Under the pieces are notes generated by a model. That model saw only the letters and a list, made by a program, of their open reading frames with translations. It had not been told where the DNA came from and made no database searches. The position numbers and the translations under genes are program-made. A DNA stretch of 64,000 bases from Parachitinimonas caeni (GTDB taxonomy: Bacteria > Pseudomonadota > Gammaproteobacteria > Burkholderiales > Chitinimonadaceae), in contig NZ_JARRAF010000001.1 in NCBI RefSeq assembly GCF_030129945.1, positions 339,455 to 403,454 on the forward strand, written 5' to 3'. Positions 1-11,048 of this stretch are shown here, piece after piece (positions within the stretch are counted from its first letter, which is position 1; the number at the start of each line of letters is the position of its first letter).

Positions 1-635
1 CTATTTTTGGAATGAATGCTAGGCATCTGTCCAACAGTAGAGCTACGTATCCTGCTTGTGTCGGGGTTCCGAGCACGGCCGGAATGGTATTGAAGCCTTT
101 ATTAGTTGGCAATAATAGATATTGACTATCTTTTTTTTATGTTCGATTGAATTAGTCTTTTTGGCTAAATTTCACTTTAATGGTGTAAAAATATATCAAC
201 AATATAGTCTGATTGGCCATGTCTGGTATGGCGGATCGCAGAGGCTTGGTTGGAGGGGGCGCGCTGATCGGGCTGTCGGGTTAGGCGGGTCGGCTGGTGA
301 GAGGGGGTGTGGGCAGTGTAGCGGACGGTCCCAGGGAAGGGCGTGGTATAAACAAAAAATTTGACTTTTTAAGCGAATTTTGGCGAGAAATTCTACTTCT
401 TGAAAGCGATTTCCTGTGTGAGAGCCTCCTCGTCTGGCCAAGGGGGTCAGGCAATTGATTACGCCGAAATCCTTATTTTTGGCCGATCTTAGGCGAGTCG
501 TCGGGTTGAGGCAAGGCATATGCATGCCCACGAAGAGACGGTCGTTCGAACGGTCAGGTTTGTTTGTATTTATTGATGTTTAAATGAAAAAAATGCGTGA
601 GGGTACTGCGGCGTTCGGAGAATTCCCCACCAAAG
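1..635. other. Gene-free leading segment
   Basis: I see no convincing gene here. The open frames present have atypical composition for this genome, no recognisable family and no good ribosome-binding site. The base composition is mixed, with AT-rich patches around 100-200 and 340-400. It lies downstream of parC and probably upstream of, or between, genes outside the window. Confidence 0.6.
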
Positions 636-665
636 CCAAACGCCCGGCAAAGGCCGGGCGTTTGG
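636..665 (-). terminator. Hairpin terminator downstream of parC
   Basis: A perfect 13 bp inverted repeat (CCAAACGCCCGGC at 636-648 and its complement at 653-665, with a short A-rich loop) lies 25 bp past the parC stop. The T-tract on the minus strand is short (CTTT), so efficiency is uncertain, but position and GC-rich stem fit an intrinsic terminator. Confidence 0.65.
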
Positions 666-689
666 GGCGGAAGGTTACGTCAACAGAAC

Positions 690-3056
690 CTAGAAGCCTG
701 GGAATTTCAGGCCGGCAATGATGGGCTTGCCCTTTTTGGCTCGTTTGCCGATGTAGGGGGCGAGGTCGTTGGCATCCAGCGTCAGGCTCTGTGGCTTGCC
801 ACCGCGCCCGGTACCGTTGAGTACCAGGGTTTTGCCGTCTGAAACGGTGATGGCGGCGAGCTTGTCGCCATCGTCCAGTGCCATCGCAATCATGCCGCGC
901 CCCCCACCTGCCAGCGTTTTCAGCTCGGCCAGTGGGAAGCAATGCAGCTTGCCGTTGCTGGAGAGGCAGGCGCACAGATTGGCCGGGTCGGGCGTGTAGC
1001 TGACCACGCGTAACAGCTCTTCGTCCGCCTCAAGCGAGAGATAGGCTTTACCGGCTTTCTGCCGCGACAGCAGGTTGTCGAATTTGCAGAGGAAGGCGTA
1101 GCCCGAGCTGCCGGCGATCAGTAACTCGGTTTCCGGCTTGGCGGAGAGGATCTGCACAATCCGGGTTTTCGCGGCGAGGTCGATCAAGCTGGCCAGGGGC
1201 ACGCCATCGCCACGTCCTCCCGGCAGATTGCCCGCCAACAGGGTGTAGACCCGGCCATCCGAGCCAAACAAGGCCACCGAATCGACCGAGCGGCATTCGA
1301 GTGTCGCCAACAGGCTGTCACCTTCCTTGAAACTCAGATTCTGCAGGTCCAGACCGTGGCCGTTACGGCTGCGTATCCAGCCCTTTTGCGACAGGATCAC
1401 CGTCAGCGGTTCGTCCACCACGGCGACCGCAATCTGCGCACGCTCGGTTTCTTCGATCAGGGTACGGCGGCCATCGCCAAACTTCTTGCGGTCGGCCTGG
1501 ATTTCCTTGATCACCAGCCGGCGCATGGCCGTTTCGCTCGACAGCAGATGCTCCAGCTCGGCTTTCTCGGTCTTCAGCTCTGCCAACTCGCGTTCGAGCT
1601 TGATGCCTTCCAGTCGCGCCAGCTGCCGCAAGCGGATTTCAAGGATGTCGTCGGCCTGGCGCTCGGTCAGTGCAAACGCGGCCATCAGCTCCTGCTTGGG
1701 TTCGTCCGCCTGGCGGATGATGCGGATGACCTCGTCGATATTCAGAAAGACCGTCAACCGGCCTTCCAGGATGTGGATGCGGTCATCGACCTCGCCCAAC
1801 CGATAACGGCAGCGCCGGGTGACGGTGTCAAAGCGGAAGCTGGCCCAGTCTGCCAGCACACCCTTCAACGACTTCTGCGCCGGTCGGCCGTCGAGGCCGA
1901 TGACCACCATATTGATCGAGCAGGAAGTCTCCAGGCTGGTATGGGCCAGCAGCAGATTGATCAGCTCTTCCGGCTTCTGGCGGGAGGATTTGGGTTCGAG
2001 CACCAGCCGTACCGCCTGGTCGCGCCCCGATTCGTCGCGCACGCGGTCGAGTTGCGACAGGATCAGCTGTTTGGTTTGCAGCTGTTCCTGCGAGAGGGCT
2101 TTCTTGCCTTTCTTGACCTTGGGATTGCTCAGGTCTTCGATTTCTTCCAGCACTTTCTGGGTTGAGGTGCCATGCGGCAGCTCGGTGACGATGATCTGCC
2201 ACTGGCCACGCGCCAGGTCTTCCACCTGCCAGCGGCAACGCAGCTTGAGCGAGCCTCGGCCGGTTTCGTAGGCGGCGAGGATGTCGCGGGCCGGTGAAAT
2301 GATGTGGCCGCCACCGGGGAAGTCCGGGCCGGGGATGTACTGGGTCAGCTCGGCAACGCTGAGTTCGGGGTTTTCGATCAGGGCGACGGCGGCGTCGGCC
2401 ACCTCACTCAGATTGTGCGAGGGGATCTCGGTCGCCATGCCGACAGCGATGCCGGAAGCGCCATTGAGCAGCAGCATCGGCAGCCGGGCCGGTAGCACTT
2501 GCGGCTCGCGGAAGGCGCCGTCGTAGTTGGGCACGAAATCGACGGTTCCCCGGTCGATTTCACCCAGCAACAGATCGGCGATCGGTGTCAGGCGGGCCTC
2601 GGTGTAACGCATTGCGGCGGCACCGTCCCCGTCACGACTGCCGAAGTTGCCCTGGCCATCGACCAGCGGGTAACGCAGCGAGAAGTCCTGAGCGATGCGC
2701 ACCATCGCGTCATAGGCCGAAGCATCGCCATGCGGGTGGTACTTGCCGAGGATCTCACCAACGATACGGGCCGATTTGACCGGCTTGGCGGTGTGGTCGA
2801 GCCCCAGCTCGTGCATCGCGTAGAGAATACGTCGCTGAACCGGCTTCTGGCCATCGGCCACCTCGGGCAGCGCGCGGGATTTGACCACCGACATCGCGTA
2901 TTCGAGGTAACTGCGCTCGGCGTAGAGGCCCAGTTGCACCGATTGGCCGTCATCCGGCTCGCTGCTGGGCTGAGCCACGACATAACGGCCACCCTGACCA
3001 CCATCGCTGGCGGCAGGTTCTTCGGGAAAATCTAATAGATCAGGTGTGTCAGTCAT
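690..3056 (-). CDS. parC: DNA topoisomerase IV subunit A (ParC)
   Basis: This is the 788-residue A subunit of topoisomerase IV, which cuts and rejoins DNA to decatenate daughter chromosomes. The winged-helix/tower core is clear: the motif [12 protein letters not shown] lies near residues 108-119 (the quinolone-resistance region), and the catalytic tyrosine is Y151 in [10 protein letters not shown]. The C-terminal third carries the beta-pinwheel repeats of the DNA-wrapping domain. Length fits ParC (about 740-790) rather than GyrA (about 870). Its partner parE is on the same strand 10 kb upstream, so the two are not in one operon here. A hairpin terminator follows the stop. GyrA is the main alternative, but the length and the nearby parE favour ParC. 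Confidence 0.96.
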   Translation of the reverse strand: MTDTPDLLDFPEEPAASDGGQGGRYVVAQPSSEPDDGQSVQLGLYAERSYLEYAMSVVKSRALPEVADGQKPVQRRILYAMHELGLDHTAKPVKSARIVGEILGKYHPHGDASAYDAMVRIAQDFSLRYPLVDGQGNFGSRDGDGAAAMRYTEARLTPIADLLLGEIDRGTVDFVPNYDGAFREPQVLPARLPMLLLNGASGIAVGMATEIPSHNLSEVADAAVALIENPELSVAELTQYIPGPDFPGGGHIISPARDILAAYETGRGSLKLRCRWQVEDLARGQWQIIVTELPHGTSTQKVLEEIEDLSNPKVKKGKKALSQEQLQTKQLILSQLDRVRDESGRDQAVRLVLEPKSSRQKPEELINLLLAHTSLETSCSINMVVIGLDGRPAQKSLKGVLADWASFRFDTVTRRCRYRLGEVDDRIHILEGRLTVFLNIDEVIRIIRQADEPKQELMAAFALTERQADDILEIRLRQLARLEGIKLERELAELKTEKAELEHLLSSETAMRRLVIKEIQADRKKFGDGRRTLIEETERAQIAVAVVDEPLTVILSQKGWIRSRNGHGLDLQNLSFKEGDSLLATLECRSVDSVALFGSDGRVYTLLAGNLPGGRGDGVPLASLIDLAAKTRIVQILSAKPETELLIAGSSGYAFLCKFDNLLSRQKAGKAYLSLEADEELLRVVSYTPDPANLCACLSSNGKLHCFPLAELKTLAGGGRGMIAMALDDGDKLAAITVSDGKTLVLNGTGRGGKPQSLTLDANDLAPYIGKRAKKGKPIIAGLKFPGF

Positions 3057-3921
3057 CGTTTGTCTGCTGTCCTACATAAGTGAACAGCCTGCTGGGTCCA
3101 ATGGCGGATTTTGGCGAAAAAATCCGCCGAATCATTTATTTGCGCGGTGAAATGGTTTGCTTAAACCACAGACTTTGGCTATGCCGAAACAAGGCAGGAT
3201 AGCCCTTGCACCAAGGTCGGCAAGCCCGCGCATGCGGTGCTTATTGCGGTAATTGTAACTGGCCGCGCCAAAGGCGGGCGCGCTTGCTGCATTGCACCCC
3301 GGACTTCTTCGCAACAGAGGTGGGGTGCTGTGCCGGATCGTGGTGCCAAATCCGGCAGGGCGGAACCCTGCTGGCGTGGTGGCTGGGCGCATGCTGCGCC
3401 CGAAATGTTGAAACCGAAATGTTGAAACAAGAAGTATTTTGAAAAATTCAGAGAGGCCGATGCTGGCCGCCGCCCCGGTGCCGGAGGGCGGAACGAGCCA
3501 GAAGTGGCGACATGCCGCCATCGAGCCAGACTGTCAGTGCTGACGACCGCCCGGTCTTACCCGGTTGCGGCGGAGTCGGCGGTAGTCGTGGGGAGGAGGT
3601 TCCCTGCACCGTCTGCGCAAGCGTATTGGGCAATCAGCACCCTGGGGTGCGATAGCGCCAGGGGGGCGGCTTGGCCCTGCAAACGCCTGGTGGACGAAGC
3701 AAGGCAGGGATGCCGATCAGGTGTCTTGACGCACTGGCTGCCGTGGCGGGCAACCCAAGCCCCGCGACGGGCGGGATGGGTGCTTTCTGACGGTTGACAC
3801 TCCCCTTCTACTGCCTGAGGGCTCTTGGCCTTTTGCCGTGGCAAAAGTGCTACCGGAGCCAAATTGCCGTTGGCGGGCCATGCGCCCGCCACAGGACCGT
3901 GCTGAAGCCGGGGAGATCATA
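3057..3921. other. Intergenic region between parC and the signalling operon
   Basis: About 865 bp between divergent genes, with no gene I can support. It contains a perfect 14 bp tandem direct repeat (CGAAATGTTGAAAC, 3401-3428) and a perfect 18 bp palindrome (CTTTTGCC-GT-GGCAAAAG, 3830-3847). The second lies where the longest reading of the kinase gene would begin, which supports starting that gene downstream at 3922. Promoters for both divergent genes should be here, but no clear -35/-10 pair was found. Confidence 0.55.
3401..3428. repeat. 14 bp perfect tandem duplication
   Basis: CGAAATGTTGAAAC occurs twice head to tail without mismatch. It could be a binding site for a regulator or a replication slippage product. 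There is no further evidence for function. Confidence 0.6.
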
Positions 3922-6900
3922 GTGTTGACTTACAACGACGCGAGCAGTCTGGGTGAACGGAGCAGTGGTACGGTCACGCCCGAGCTGACGGTGCGCTTTC
4001 GCAGCCTGCAGTGCCTGTTCTCGATCATGCAGATCGTTGATGCCGCCGAATCCTGCAATCTGGATACCTTGCGCCGCATCGCACAGTGGCTGCCGCCGGC
4101 CTATCGTTTTCCGCATCTGGCAGAAGTCCGGCTGGTGGTCGGTGATGTGGATTATCAGTCCGATGGCTGGTCGGACCAGATGGTCGATGTACGGCTGGTC
4201 AATATTGTTGCCGGCAGCGAAGTGTTTGGCTATCTGGCGGTTGGCTATAGCCAGCTGTGTCCGGCGGGCGACGATGGCCCTTTCCTGCTCTCGGAAAACC
4301 TGCTGCTCGACTCGGTGGGCTTGCTGCTGGCCAACTGGGAATCGCGGCTGCGTCTGTTCAAGTCGCTGCGCGAGAGCGAGGCGCTCTACCACGGCATTCT
4401 TAATCAGGCCAAAGACCTGTTCTTTTTGATAGACCCCTTGCGTGATCTGATCGTCGATTGCAACCAGAGTGCCAGGGATGTGCTGGGCAAGACGCTGGAT
4501 GAATTGTCGATCATGCCGGCCTCGGCCCTGCTGGGTACCCCTTGCGCGGGCGAGGAAGCCGGCTCGGGCGCCCGGGATGATGACCGGCCCTTGTGGCCGC
4601 TGCACGACAAGGTGGGACGGCTGCACCATCTGCGTCTGTCAATTGAACGGGTCTGGGCCGGTAATGCCTACTACCTGGCGGTGATGGCGGCCGATGTCAC
4701 CGATGCCGTGGTGGCCGAACGCGCCATGCGCGAGAGTGAAGAACGCCATCGCTCGCTGGTGGAATCGCTGAGCGAGGGCCTGCTGCTATACGACCGTACT
4801 GGCAAGATCGTGACGGCCAATCGGGCGGCCCGGCAAATGCTGGGCTTGGATAATCAGCCCAAATCGCAGAGCCGTGGTAGTACCGATCCGTTCTGGCAGG
4901 CGGTGAATGAAGATGGCCAACCGTTTGACCGGCACCTGCACCCGGCCCTCAATACCCTGTTTACCGGCTTGCCGGGTCGCAATGTCGTGGTCGGCATTCC
5001 CTATCGCGATGACGCCATTCGCTGGCTGGCGGTGAATACCGAACCACTATCCGGTGATGGCAAAGGTCGCCTCAAGTTCAGCGCGGTTGCGGTATCCCTG
5101 ACCGATATCACCGAAGAGCGACGCAAGAGCGAATCACTCAAGCTGTTCCAGAAAATTGTCGATAGCGCCTCGTCCGGCGTGCTGATTGCCGACGCCAGCG
5201 AGCCGGACATGCCGATCATCTATGTCAACGCAGCATTCACCCAGATTACCGGCTACGGCGCCAACGAGGTGCTGGGTCGTAATGCGCGACTACTGCATGA
5301 GGGCATGGACAATCAGGATGTCCTGCAAACCTTGCGCGACGCCATCCGCCAGAAAACCTCTTGTACGGTACTGCTGCATAACCGGCGCAAGAACGGCAGC
5401 CTGTACTGGAACGAACTGCGCATTGCCCCGGTGTTTGATAACCGGGGTCAGCTCAGCCACTACGTTGGCCTGCAGCATGATGTGACCGAACGTGAGAATG
5501 CCCGCATCACCCTGGTTGAGAACGAGGCGCGCTGGATGATGGCGCTCGAAGCAGCGGGCCACGGCGTCTGGGACTGGCGGATTGCCGAGCAGCAGGTGTT
5601 TCTGTCACGGGTCTGGAAGTCGATGCTCGGCTATGCAGAGAATGAGATCGGCAATAACGTCGAAAGCTGGATCGACTGTGTACACCCCGCAGATATGGCG
5701 TCGTATCGGCTGGAGCTGAAAGCGCACCTCTCCGGCAAGATTGGCACCTATCGACATGAGCATCGCCTGCGCTGCAAGGATGGGGGATACAAATGGATTC
5801 TCGATCAGGGCATGGTGGTAGAGCGCGGGCCAGACGGTCGAGCCTTGCGGGTCATCGGTACCCACACCGATCTGACTGAGCAGAAAGAGACTGAGCAGTC
5901 TTTGCTGCTCTACCAGAACCACCTGGAGGACATTGTCGATTCACGCACCCTGGAGTTGCGGCAGGCGCTGGATGACGCACGGGCGGCCGACGTGGCCAAA
6001 GATGAATTCCTGGCGACCATGAGCCACGAGATCCGCACCCCCATGAACGGAATTCTGGGTCTGACCGAGCTGGCACTGCGCATCCCGCTGGATAGCAAGG
6101 CCCGTGATTACGTGAGCAAAGCCCGGCTTTCGGCTCAGCATTTGATGGGCATCATCAATGAGATCCTCGATTTCTCGAAGATCCGAGCCGGCAAGCTGAC
6201 GCTCGAAGCCATTCCTTTCTCGCCAGAAGAAACCCTGCGCCATATCGTCTCCCTGCTGCACGATCGGGCCGAAGAAAAGCACATCCGGCTTGCGCTGGAT
6301 TTTGTCGGCAATGTGCCTCCTGCGTTGATAGGCGACCCGCTGCGCCTGAGCCAGATCGTCACCAATCTGGTTGGCAACGGCATCAAGTTCACCCGCAGTG
6401 GCAGCGTCAGCATTCGGGTAGCGTCCGAGCCGGCTGCTATGGCCGAGCATTGCCTGTTGCAGATCGAAATCCGCGATACCGGCATCGGCATGACACCGGA
6501 AGTGCTGCAAAAACTGTTCAGCCCGTTTACTCAGGCCGACACCTCGACGACCCGGCATTACGGCGGAACCGGCCTGGGGCTGGCCATCGTCAAACGCCTG
6601 TGCGATCTGATGCAGGGCGAAGTCAGCGTCAGCAGCGAGCCGGGCAAAGGATCGTGCTTCCAGGTACGGCTGGTGCTGCCGCTGGCCAATGGCCAGCTGG
6701 TAGCGCAGGCTGCGGCCGAGCGGACGGAAAGCCACGATTTTCATGGTTATCGGATCTTGCTGGTTGAAGACAACCCTTTCAACCAGCAGGTGGCTTCAGA
6801 GTTGCTGGCGTATCTGGGCATCGAGGTCAGCGTGGCCGACGATGGGGAAATGGCCCTGCAGAAGGTCAACCAGCAGACCTTTGACTTGATCTGCATGGAT

Positions 6901-7899
6901 GTGCAGATGCCGGGGCTCAATGGTTACGACACAACCCGCCGCCTGCGGGCCGACCCCCGCTTCGTCAACCTGCCGATTCTGGCGATGACGGCCAATGCAA
7001 GGGAAGAAGACAAAGCCCGCTGTGCCGAAGCCGGCATGAACGATGTGGTAACCAAGCCGATAGACAGTGCCGACCTCGAAGCCAAGCTGGCACGCCATCT
7101 GCCACCCCGCAAAGCCCCGCCACCCGCGGCCCCGATGCCTCCGGTGGCGGCTGAGCCGGTTGTGGCAGTGGCGCCTGCCCTGCCGGCGACTTCGCCGGTC
7201 GAGCGTGCCCGTAGCGTGCTGGGCTTTGATGTGGATGCCGCGCTGGGCCGTTTGCGGGGAGATCTGGGGCGCTATGAAAAGCTGCTGACCATGCTCGGCA
7301 AGAGCTGGCCGGCAGACCAGGAAGCGATGCAGACCTCGCTGGGCGCCAGCGACTGGCCTACGCTGGAGCGGCAGGCGCATACCCTCAAGGGCAGCGCGGC
7401 GACAGTTGGCGCCGAGGCGCTGACGGCGGCCGCATTTGCGCTGGAGACGCTGTGCCGCAATCAGGCCGACCGTACCCGCATCGACCAGGCCACGCAGACC
7501 GTATTGGCCGGGCTGGCTGATGCCATGACCCGCATCCGCACTTATTTCGACCCTGCTGCCAGCCTGCCTGCAACACCGCTAGATGGCAGGCCCGCGTCAC
7601 CCGCAGGGGTCGGGCCGGTGATGTTGCCATTCGACCAGCCATCCGCCGTCCGCTTGATCGCCGAACTGGAAGGGGCATTGCGGCGCGGCGACTTTGCGTC
7701 GTGCCGGCTGGTTGATGATCTGGCTAGCTGTTGTGCCCCCTCGCCCCTGGCCCCGCTGGCGCAGGAGCTGGCGACGGCTGTCCATCGCTTTGCCTTTGAA
7801 GAAGCCCGGGAACGGGCTGGTCAGCTGGCGGCCCAGCTGTGTGCGGATCCTGTCAGGAAGGAGAGGGAACATGGACAAGCCGACCCTGCTGATCGTTGA
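3922..7899 (+). CDS. Hybrid sensor histidine kinase (GAF-like, 4 PAS, HisKA, HATPase, REC, Hpt)
   Basis: A 1325-residue soluble multi-step phosphorelay kinase with no evident membrane segment. In order: a GAF-like region (about 15-160), four PAS domains (starting near 160, 270, 405 and 537), a HisKA domain with phospho-accepting H702 in [11 protein letters not shown], an HATPase domain with N box [16 protein letters not shown] and GGTGLGLAI, a receiver with D993 ([11 protein letters not shown]), and an Hpt domain with H1153 (QAHTLKGSA). I chose the GTG at 3922 because GGGGAG precedes it by 6 bases. The frame stays open upstream to 3838, but that stretch includes a palindrome. The 3' end overlaps the next gene by 29 bp, so it is the first gene of a three-gene signalling operon. 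Confidence 0.93.
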   Translation: MLTYNDASSLGERSSGTVTPELTVRFRSLQCLFSIMQIVDAAESCNLDTLRRIAQWLPPAYRFPHLAEVRLVVGDVDYQSDGWSDQMVDVRLVNIVAGSEVFGYLAVGYSQLCPAGDDGPFLLSENLLLDSVGLLLANWESRLRLFKSLRESEALYHGILNQAKDLFFLIDPLRDLIVDCNQSARDVLGKTLDELSIMPASALLGTPCAGEEAGSGARDDDRPLWPLHDKVGRLHHLRLSIERVWAGNAYYLAVMAADVTDAVVAERAMRESEERHRSLVESLSEGLLLYDRTGKIVTANRAARQMLGLDNQPKSQSRGSTDPFWQAVNEDGQPFDRHLHPALNTLFTGLPGRNVVVGIPYRDDAIRWLAVNTEPLSGDGKGRLKFSAVAVSLTDITEERRKSESLKLFQKIVDSASSGVLIADASEPDMPIIYVNAAFTQITGYGANEVLGRNARLLHEGMDNQDVLQTLRDAIRQKTSCTVLLHNRRKNGSLYWNELRIAPVFDNRGQLSHYVGLQHDVTERENARITLVENEARWMMALEAAGHGVWDWRIAEQQVFLSRVWKSMLGYAENEIGNNVESWIDCVHPADMASYRLELKAHLSGKIGTYRHEHRLRCKDGGYKWILDQGMVVERGPDGRALRVIGTHTDLTEQKETEQSLLLYQNHLEDIVDSRTLELRQALDDARAADVAKDEFLATMSHEIRTPMNGILGLTELALRIPLDSKARDYVSKARLSAQHLMGIINEILDFSKIRAGKLTLEAIPFSPEETLRHIVSLLHDRAEEKHIRLALDFVGNVPPALIGDPLRLSQIVTNLVGNGIKFTRSGSVSIRVASEPAAMAEHCLLQIEIRDTGIGMTPEVLQKLFSPFTQADTSTTRHYGGTGLGLAIVKRLCDLMQGEVSVSSEPGKGSCFQVRLVLPLANGQLVAQAAAERTESHDFHGYRILLVEDNPFNQQVASELLAYLGIEVSVADDGEMALQKVNQQTFDLICMDVQMPGLNGYDTTRRLRADPRFVNLPILAMTANAREEDKARCAEAGMNDVVTKPIDSADLEAKLARHLPPRKAPPPAAPMPPVAAEPVVAVAPALPATSPVERARSVLGFDVDAALGRLRGDLGRYEKLLTMLGKSWPADQEAMQTSLGASDWPTLERQAHTLKGSAATVGAEALTAAAFALETLCRNQADRTRIDQATQTVLAGLADAMTRIRTYFDPAASLPATPLDGRPASPAGVGPVMLPFDQPSAVRLIAELEGALRRGDFASCRLVDDLASCCAPSPLAPLAQELATAVHRFAFEEARERAGQLAAQLCADPVRKEREHGQADPADR

Positions 7900-8914
7900 C
7901 GATGCCCCGGACAATATCGAAGTGCTGGGTGGCTGGCTGGAGCCGCGCTACCACATCAAGGTGGCCATCAATGGCGAAACCGCCCTGCGGCTGGCGGCAA
8001 CGCCCCCGCTGCCGGATCTGATCTTGCTGGATGTGATGATGCCGGCGATGGATGGCTACGAAGTCTGCCGCAAACTCAAAGTCATGCCGGAAACCCAGTC
8101 GATTCCGGTGATTTTCATTACCGCACTCGACGACGTCGAGGATGAGGCCAAAGGCCTGGCTCTGGGGGCGGTCGATTACCTGACCAAGCCGATCCGCTTT
8201 GCGATTCTGGAGGCCAGGGTGCAGACCCACCTGGCGCTCTACAACCAGAAACGCTTGCTGGAACGGCAGGTCGCCGAACGGACCCGCGAGTTGATGGAGA
8301 CGCAGCGCGCCATCATCGAAAGCCTGGGGCGGGCCGCAGAATTCAAGGATAACGAGACTGGCATGCATGTGCTGCGCGTGGGGCGCATGGCCCGCCTGCT
8401 GGCGGAAGCCGCCGGTTACGACGAGCGCTTCAGTGCCCTGATCGAGCTGGCAGCGCCGATGCACGATGTCGGCAAGATCGGCATCGCCGACGCGATATTG
8501 CTCAAGCCGGGACCGCTGGATGCTGACGAACGGGCGCAGATGCAGCGGCACACCGTCATTGGCGCCACCATTCTTGGCGAGAACCGCTGCGATTTGATCG
8601 ACATGGCGCGAACCATTGCACTGAACCATCACGAGCGCTGGGATGGCAAAGGCTATCCAGTCGGCACCCAGAGTGCCGAGATTCCGGCGGCGGGACGGAT
8701 CGTTTCCATTGTCGATTGCTTCGATGCCCTGATCCATGCACGACCCTACAAGGCGGCCTGGCCGCTGGAAAAAGCCATGGACTTCATCACCAGCAATGCC
8801 GGGGTGCTGTTTGACCCCAAGCTGGTTGATCTGTTTGTCAGAGAGCTGCCGGCCATGCTCGATGCCATCAATACTTTGCGTGATCCTGATCATCAGGAGG
8901 AGGGGGAAAAATGA
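7871..8914 (+). CDS. Response regulator with HD-GYP domain (predicted c-di-GMP phosphodiesterase)
   Basis: A 347-residue protein. An N-terminal receiver (about 1-120, phospho-acceptor D54 in [12 protein letters not shown]) is joined by a coiled linker to an HD-GYP domain. HDVGKIGI (H198, D199) and [11 protein letters not shown] (253-263) keep the metal-binding and GYP signature residues of active cyclic-di-GMP phosphodiesterases. The start at 7871 follows a strong AGGAAGGAGAGG site. The open frame extends upstream inside the kinase gene but lacks a ribosome site there. It overlaps the kinase gene at the 5' end and the next regulator by ATGA at the 3' end. It is probably phosphorylated by the upstream kinase, with output through c-di-GMP degradation. 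Confidence 0.94.
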   Translation: MDKPTLLIVDDAPDNIEVLGGWLEPRYHIKVAINGETALRLAATPPLPDLILLDVMMPAMDGYEVCRKLKVMPETQSIPVIFITALDDVEDEAKGLALGAVDYLTKPIRFAILEARVQTHLALYNQKRLLERQVAERTRELMETQRAIIESLGRAAEFKDNETGMHVLRVGRMARLLAEAAGYDERFSALIELAAPMHDVGKIGIADAILLKPGPLDADERAQMQRHTVIGATILGENRCDLIDMARTIALNHHERWDGKGYPVGTQSAEIPAAGRIVSIVDCFDALIHARPYKAAWPLEKAMDFITSNAGVLFDPKLVDLFVRELPAMLDAINTLRDPDHQEEGEK

Positions 8915-10062
8915 CTGAAAAAGATTCTGGATTTTCAATCTGGGTGGTGGACGACGACGCGCTGCAGCGTGAGCTGATTTCAGACGAGTTGATCGCCAGT
9001 GGCTACAAGGTCAGGCAGTTTGAATCCGGCAAGCTGGTGCTGCAGGTGCTCGAAGACTGCCAGCCGGACCTCTTGTTGCTGGATGTAGTGATGCCCGAGA
9101 TCGACGGCTTCACCGTCTGTCAGCAGCTGCGGGCGCTGCATGGGCACAATCAGGTTCAGGTGATTTTCATCTCCGCTTCGACCGACTACGAAACCCAGAT
9201 GCGGGGGTATGACGTCGGCGGCGATGATTTTCTGAGCAAGCCGGTTGATCTGGAAGTGCTGACTTACAAAGTGCAGGTGGCCGAGCGCCTGTACAACACC
9301 CGTCGCTCGCTGACCGACGATGCGGGCCAGCTGCGCGATATGGCCTTCCTGGCCATGACCAATGCCGGCGAGCTGGGTACCGTTCTGACTGCGATGCGAC
9401 AGTTTCTGAACGCCAAGAATGTGCACGAACTGGCACGGGCGCTGGTGACGCCGGCGATTGAATACGGGCTGGAAGGCGCTGTGCGGTTTCGCGGTGAAGG
9501 TGGGCAGAATCTTGATCTCAGTTTCGAAGGGGGGCCTTGCTCGCCACTCGAATCGTCGATTCTCGACAAGATGCAAACGCAAGACCGGATCTTCTCTTTT
9601 CAAAGCCGCATGGTGGTGAATATTGGCCATACCACCTTGTTCCTGCGCAATATGCCCACCCAGGATGCCGACCGCTGTGGCCGTCTGCGCGACCATCTGG
9701 CCTTGATTGTCGAAGGCGCCGATCACCGGCTGGATGCGATTCTGGCCGAAGAAGATCGTGATCGTAAGGCGGCCGGCATCAGCCGGGCGCTGGTAACGCT
9801 GGGGCTGGGTATCGACACCTTCCGCTCGGTGTCGCAGGAGGTCCGGCGCAGCGCGCTGGTGCTGACGCAGGATTTATCCGACCGACTGACGCAGGAGCTG
9901 GTGCGGCTGGGGTTGACCGACCAGCAGGAAGACCGGCTTGCCCGCCTGATCAGTGGCTATGCAGAAGAAATGACCAGCCTGCTCAGCCGCAGTGCCGAGA
10001 TCGAAGCCTCATTGAGTGAAACCAACGAGGTGCTGGTTGCCATTCATCACAGCACCCCATGA
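8911..10062 (+). CDS. Response regulator with unclassified C-terminal output region
   Basis: A 383-residue protein whose first ~125 residues form a receiver domain (acidic VVDDD near residue 12, D58 in LLLLDVVMPEIDGF, and the conserved K in FLSKPVD). The remaining ~250 residues have no DNA-binding motif I recognise. They include a GAF-like alpha/beta stretch (about 145-290) and a C-terminal helical section that may form a coiled coil. ATG overlaps the stop of the HD-GYP gene (ATGA), so the two are translationally coupled. It could act as a phosphate sink or a protein-interaction output of the same phosphorelay. Confidence 0.85.
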   Translation: MTEKDSGFSIWVVDDDALQRELISDELIASGYKVRQFESGKLVLQVLEDCQPDLLLLDVVMPEIDGFTVCQQLRALHGHNQVQVIFISASTDYETQMRGYDVGGDDFLSKPVDLEVLTYKVQVAERLYNTRRSLTDDAGQLRDMAFLAMTNAGELGTVLTAMRQFLNAKNVHELARALVTPAIEYGLEGAVRFRGEGGQNLDLSFEGGPCSPLESSILDKMQTQDRIFSFQSRMVVNIGHTTLFLRNMPTQDADRCGRLRDHLALIVEGADHRLDAILAEEDRDRKAAGISRALVTLGLGIDTFRSVSQEVRRSALVLTQDLSDRLTQELVRLGLTDQQEDRLARLISGYAEEMTSLLSRSAEIEASLSETNEVLVAIHHSTP

Positions 10063-10118
10063 CAACAGACCGACGTCCAGGCGCCGGGTGATGAGTCTCT
10101 ACCCCTCGGCGGTTTGAT

Positions 10119-10149
10119 GGAGGCTCCCCACCCGCAGTGGGAAGCCTCC
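10119..10149. terminator. Bidirectional hairpin between convergent genes
   Basis: GGAGGCTCCCCAC (10119-10131) pairs with GTGGGAAGCCTCC (10137-10149) with one mismatch around a 5-base loop. It sits between the stop of the plus-strand response regulator and the stop of the minus-strand LuxR-like gene. No strong T-tract follows on either side. Confidence 0.6.
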
Positions 10150-10168
10150 GGGTTGGAGTGTTGGCCGA

Positions 10169-10852
10169 TTATGCCGCGCCGCGTATGGCGAACAGTGCCG
10201 TCGAGAGCGGATGCTGAAAGCCGGCCCTCTGCGCCAGACTGGCCAGCTGCCGGCCGATAAAAGCTTCGGTTTGGTGATAACGCCGGGCCAGGGCTTCGAG
10301 CGATTGGCCCTCAAACAGAAAGCGCAGCAGGTCGAAATGCGCCACTGAAAGATCGGCCACAAACTGCTCGGCCGTCACGATGCCGGGCACCACCGCGCTG
10401 AAGCAGCTCGCCGCTGTCATCGTTGTATTCAGCTGGCGTATCAATTCTTCGCCACGCGGCAAATCATCCTGATCCCCCGCCAGCGTTAGCACCAGGCGGT
10501 TCCCATGTGGATTGGCCACAACCGAATCAATCCCGGAGCGAATCCCCTTCGAGCTGAATTCATCCCAATGATCAATAGCTCGCTCTTCTTCATAAAACTG
10601 CTTACCCCAGATGACTGGTTTCGCATTGGGTTGGAGTACTCGGAGGGCAACCGGATCGCGTTCCCGCATGCCGGGCTCGCCCACCCCATCCCAGCCATTC
10701 GGAAAATTGTGCCAGACCGTCATTGTCCCGGAACAGCGATAAGCCAGCGCATAGCTCGAAAGACCCGCGTGCTCCATCACCCTGGTCAATGCCGTCCGGA
10801 TGTCTTGCTCGTTTTTTGCTTGAACCAGATCGACAAGGAAGTTGTAAGTCAT
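10169..10852 (-). CDS. Divergent LuxR-family regulator with autoinducer-binding fold and weak HTH
   Basis: A 227-residue protein. Residues ~10-160 fit the autoinducer-binding domain of LuxR proteins: W54, D66-P67, W82 and G107 match the usual pocket positions (W57, D70-P71, W85, G113 in TraR numbering). The position usually holding Y61 is not aromatic. The C-terminal ~60 residues (about 168-222) align with a GerE-type HTH in length and in the first helices, but the recognition-helix region is divergent, so DNA binding is uncertain. It starts 13 bp after the repeat-peptide gene, with a GGGAG site, and is the last gene of that operon. No luxI is in the window. I infer it senses either a small molecule or the neighbouring peptide. 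Confidence 0.8.
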   Translation of the reverse strand: MTYNFLVDLVQAKNEQDIRTALTRVMEHAGLSSYALAYRCSGTMTVWHNFPNGWDGVGEPGMRERDPVALRVLQPNAKPVIWGKQFYEEERAIDHWDEFSSKGIRSGIDSVVANPHGNRLVLTLAGDQDDLPRGEELIRQLNTTMTAASCFSAVVPGIVTAEQFVADLSVAHFDLLRFLFEGQSLEALARRYHQTEAFIGRQLASLAQRAGFQHPLSTALFAIRGAA

Positions 10853-10865
10853 ACCTACTCCCTCT

Positions 10866-11048
10866 TTACGCTACGGGATATGGCCCGTCGGCTTTGGCTA
10901 CAGGGTACGGTCCATCAGATTTGGCAACGGGATATGGCCCGCTGGTTGAATCCACAACGGCGCTGGCGTCGGATTCACTGCCCCCTCCTGCCACCAATGC
11001 GAGTTGCTCAAGACTCAGGGTTACGACTTGATGGGTTGTCAGCTTCAT
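10866..11048 (-). CDS. Small double-glycine-leader peptide with three GPYPVA repeats
   Basis: A 60-residue peptide. Residues ~11-22 read LSLEQLALVAGG, matching the double-glycine leader consensus (LSxxELxxVxGG) cut by C39 peptidase-type exporters. The predicted mature part is ~38 residues and ends in three copies of GPYPVA separated by KSD and KAD, the last copy being the C-terminus. ATG overlaps the stop of the upstream HTH gene (ATGA), with GGAGG 10 bases ahead, and a LuxR-like gene follows 13 bp later. The three repeats differ at wobble positions (for example CCATATCCC against CCGTACCCT), so selection has preserved the peptide while the DNA drifted. No exporter is in the window. Likely a secreted signal or ribosomally made peptide. 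Function is not established. Confidence 0.8.
   Translation of the reverse strand: MKLTTHQVVTLSLEQLALVAGGGSESDASAVVDSTSGPYPVAKSDGPYPVAKADGPYPVA

Noticed and set aside
122..531. Overlapping short open frames on both strands near the window start
   Set aside because: Low-complexity composition, no family match, no ribosome site, and neither frame has coding-like codon use.
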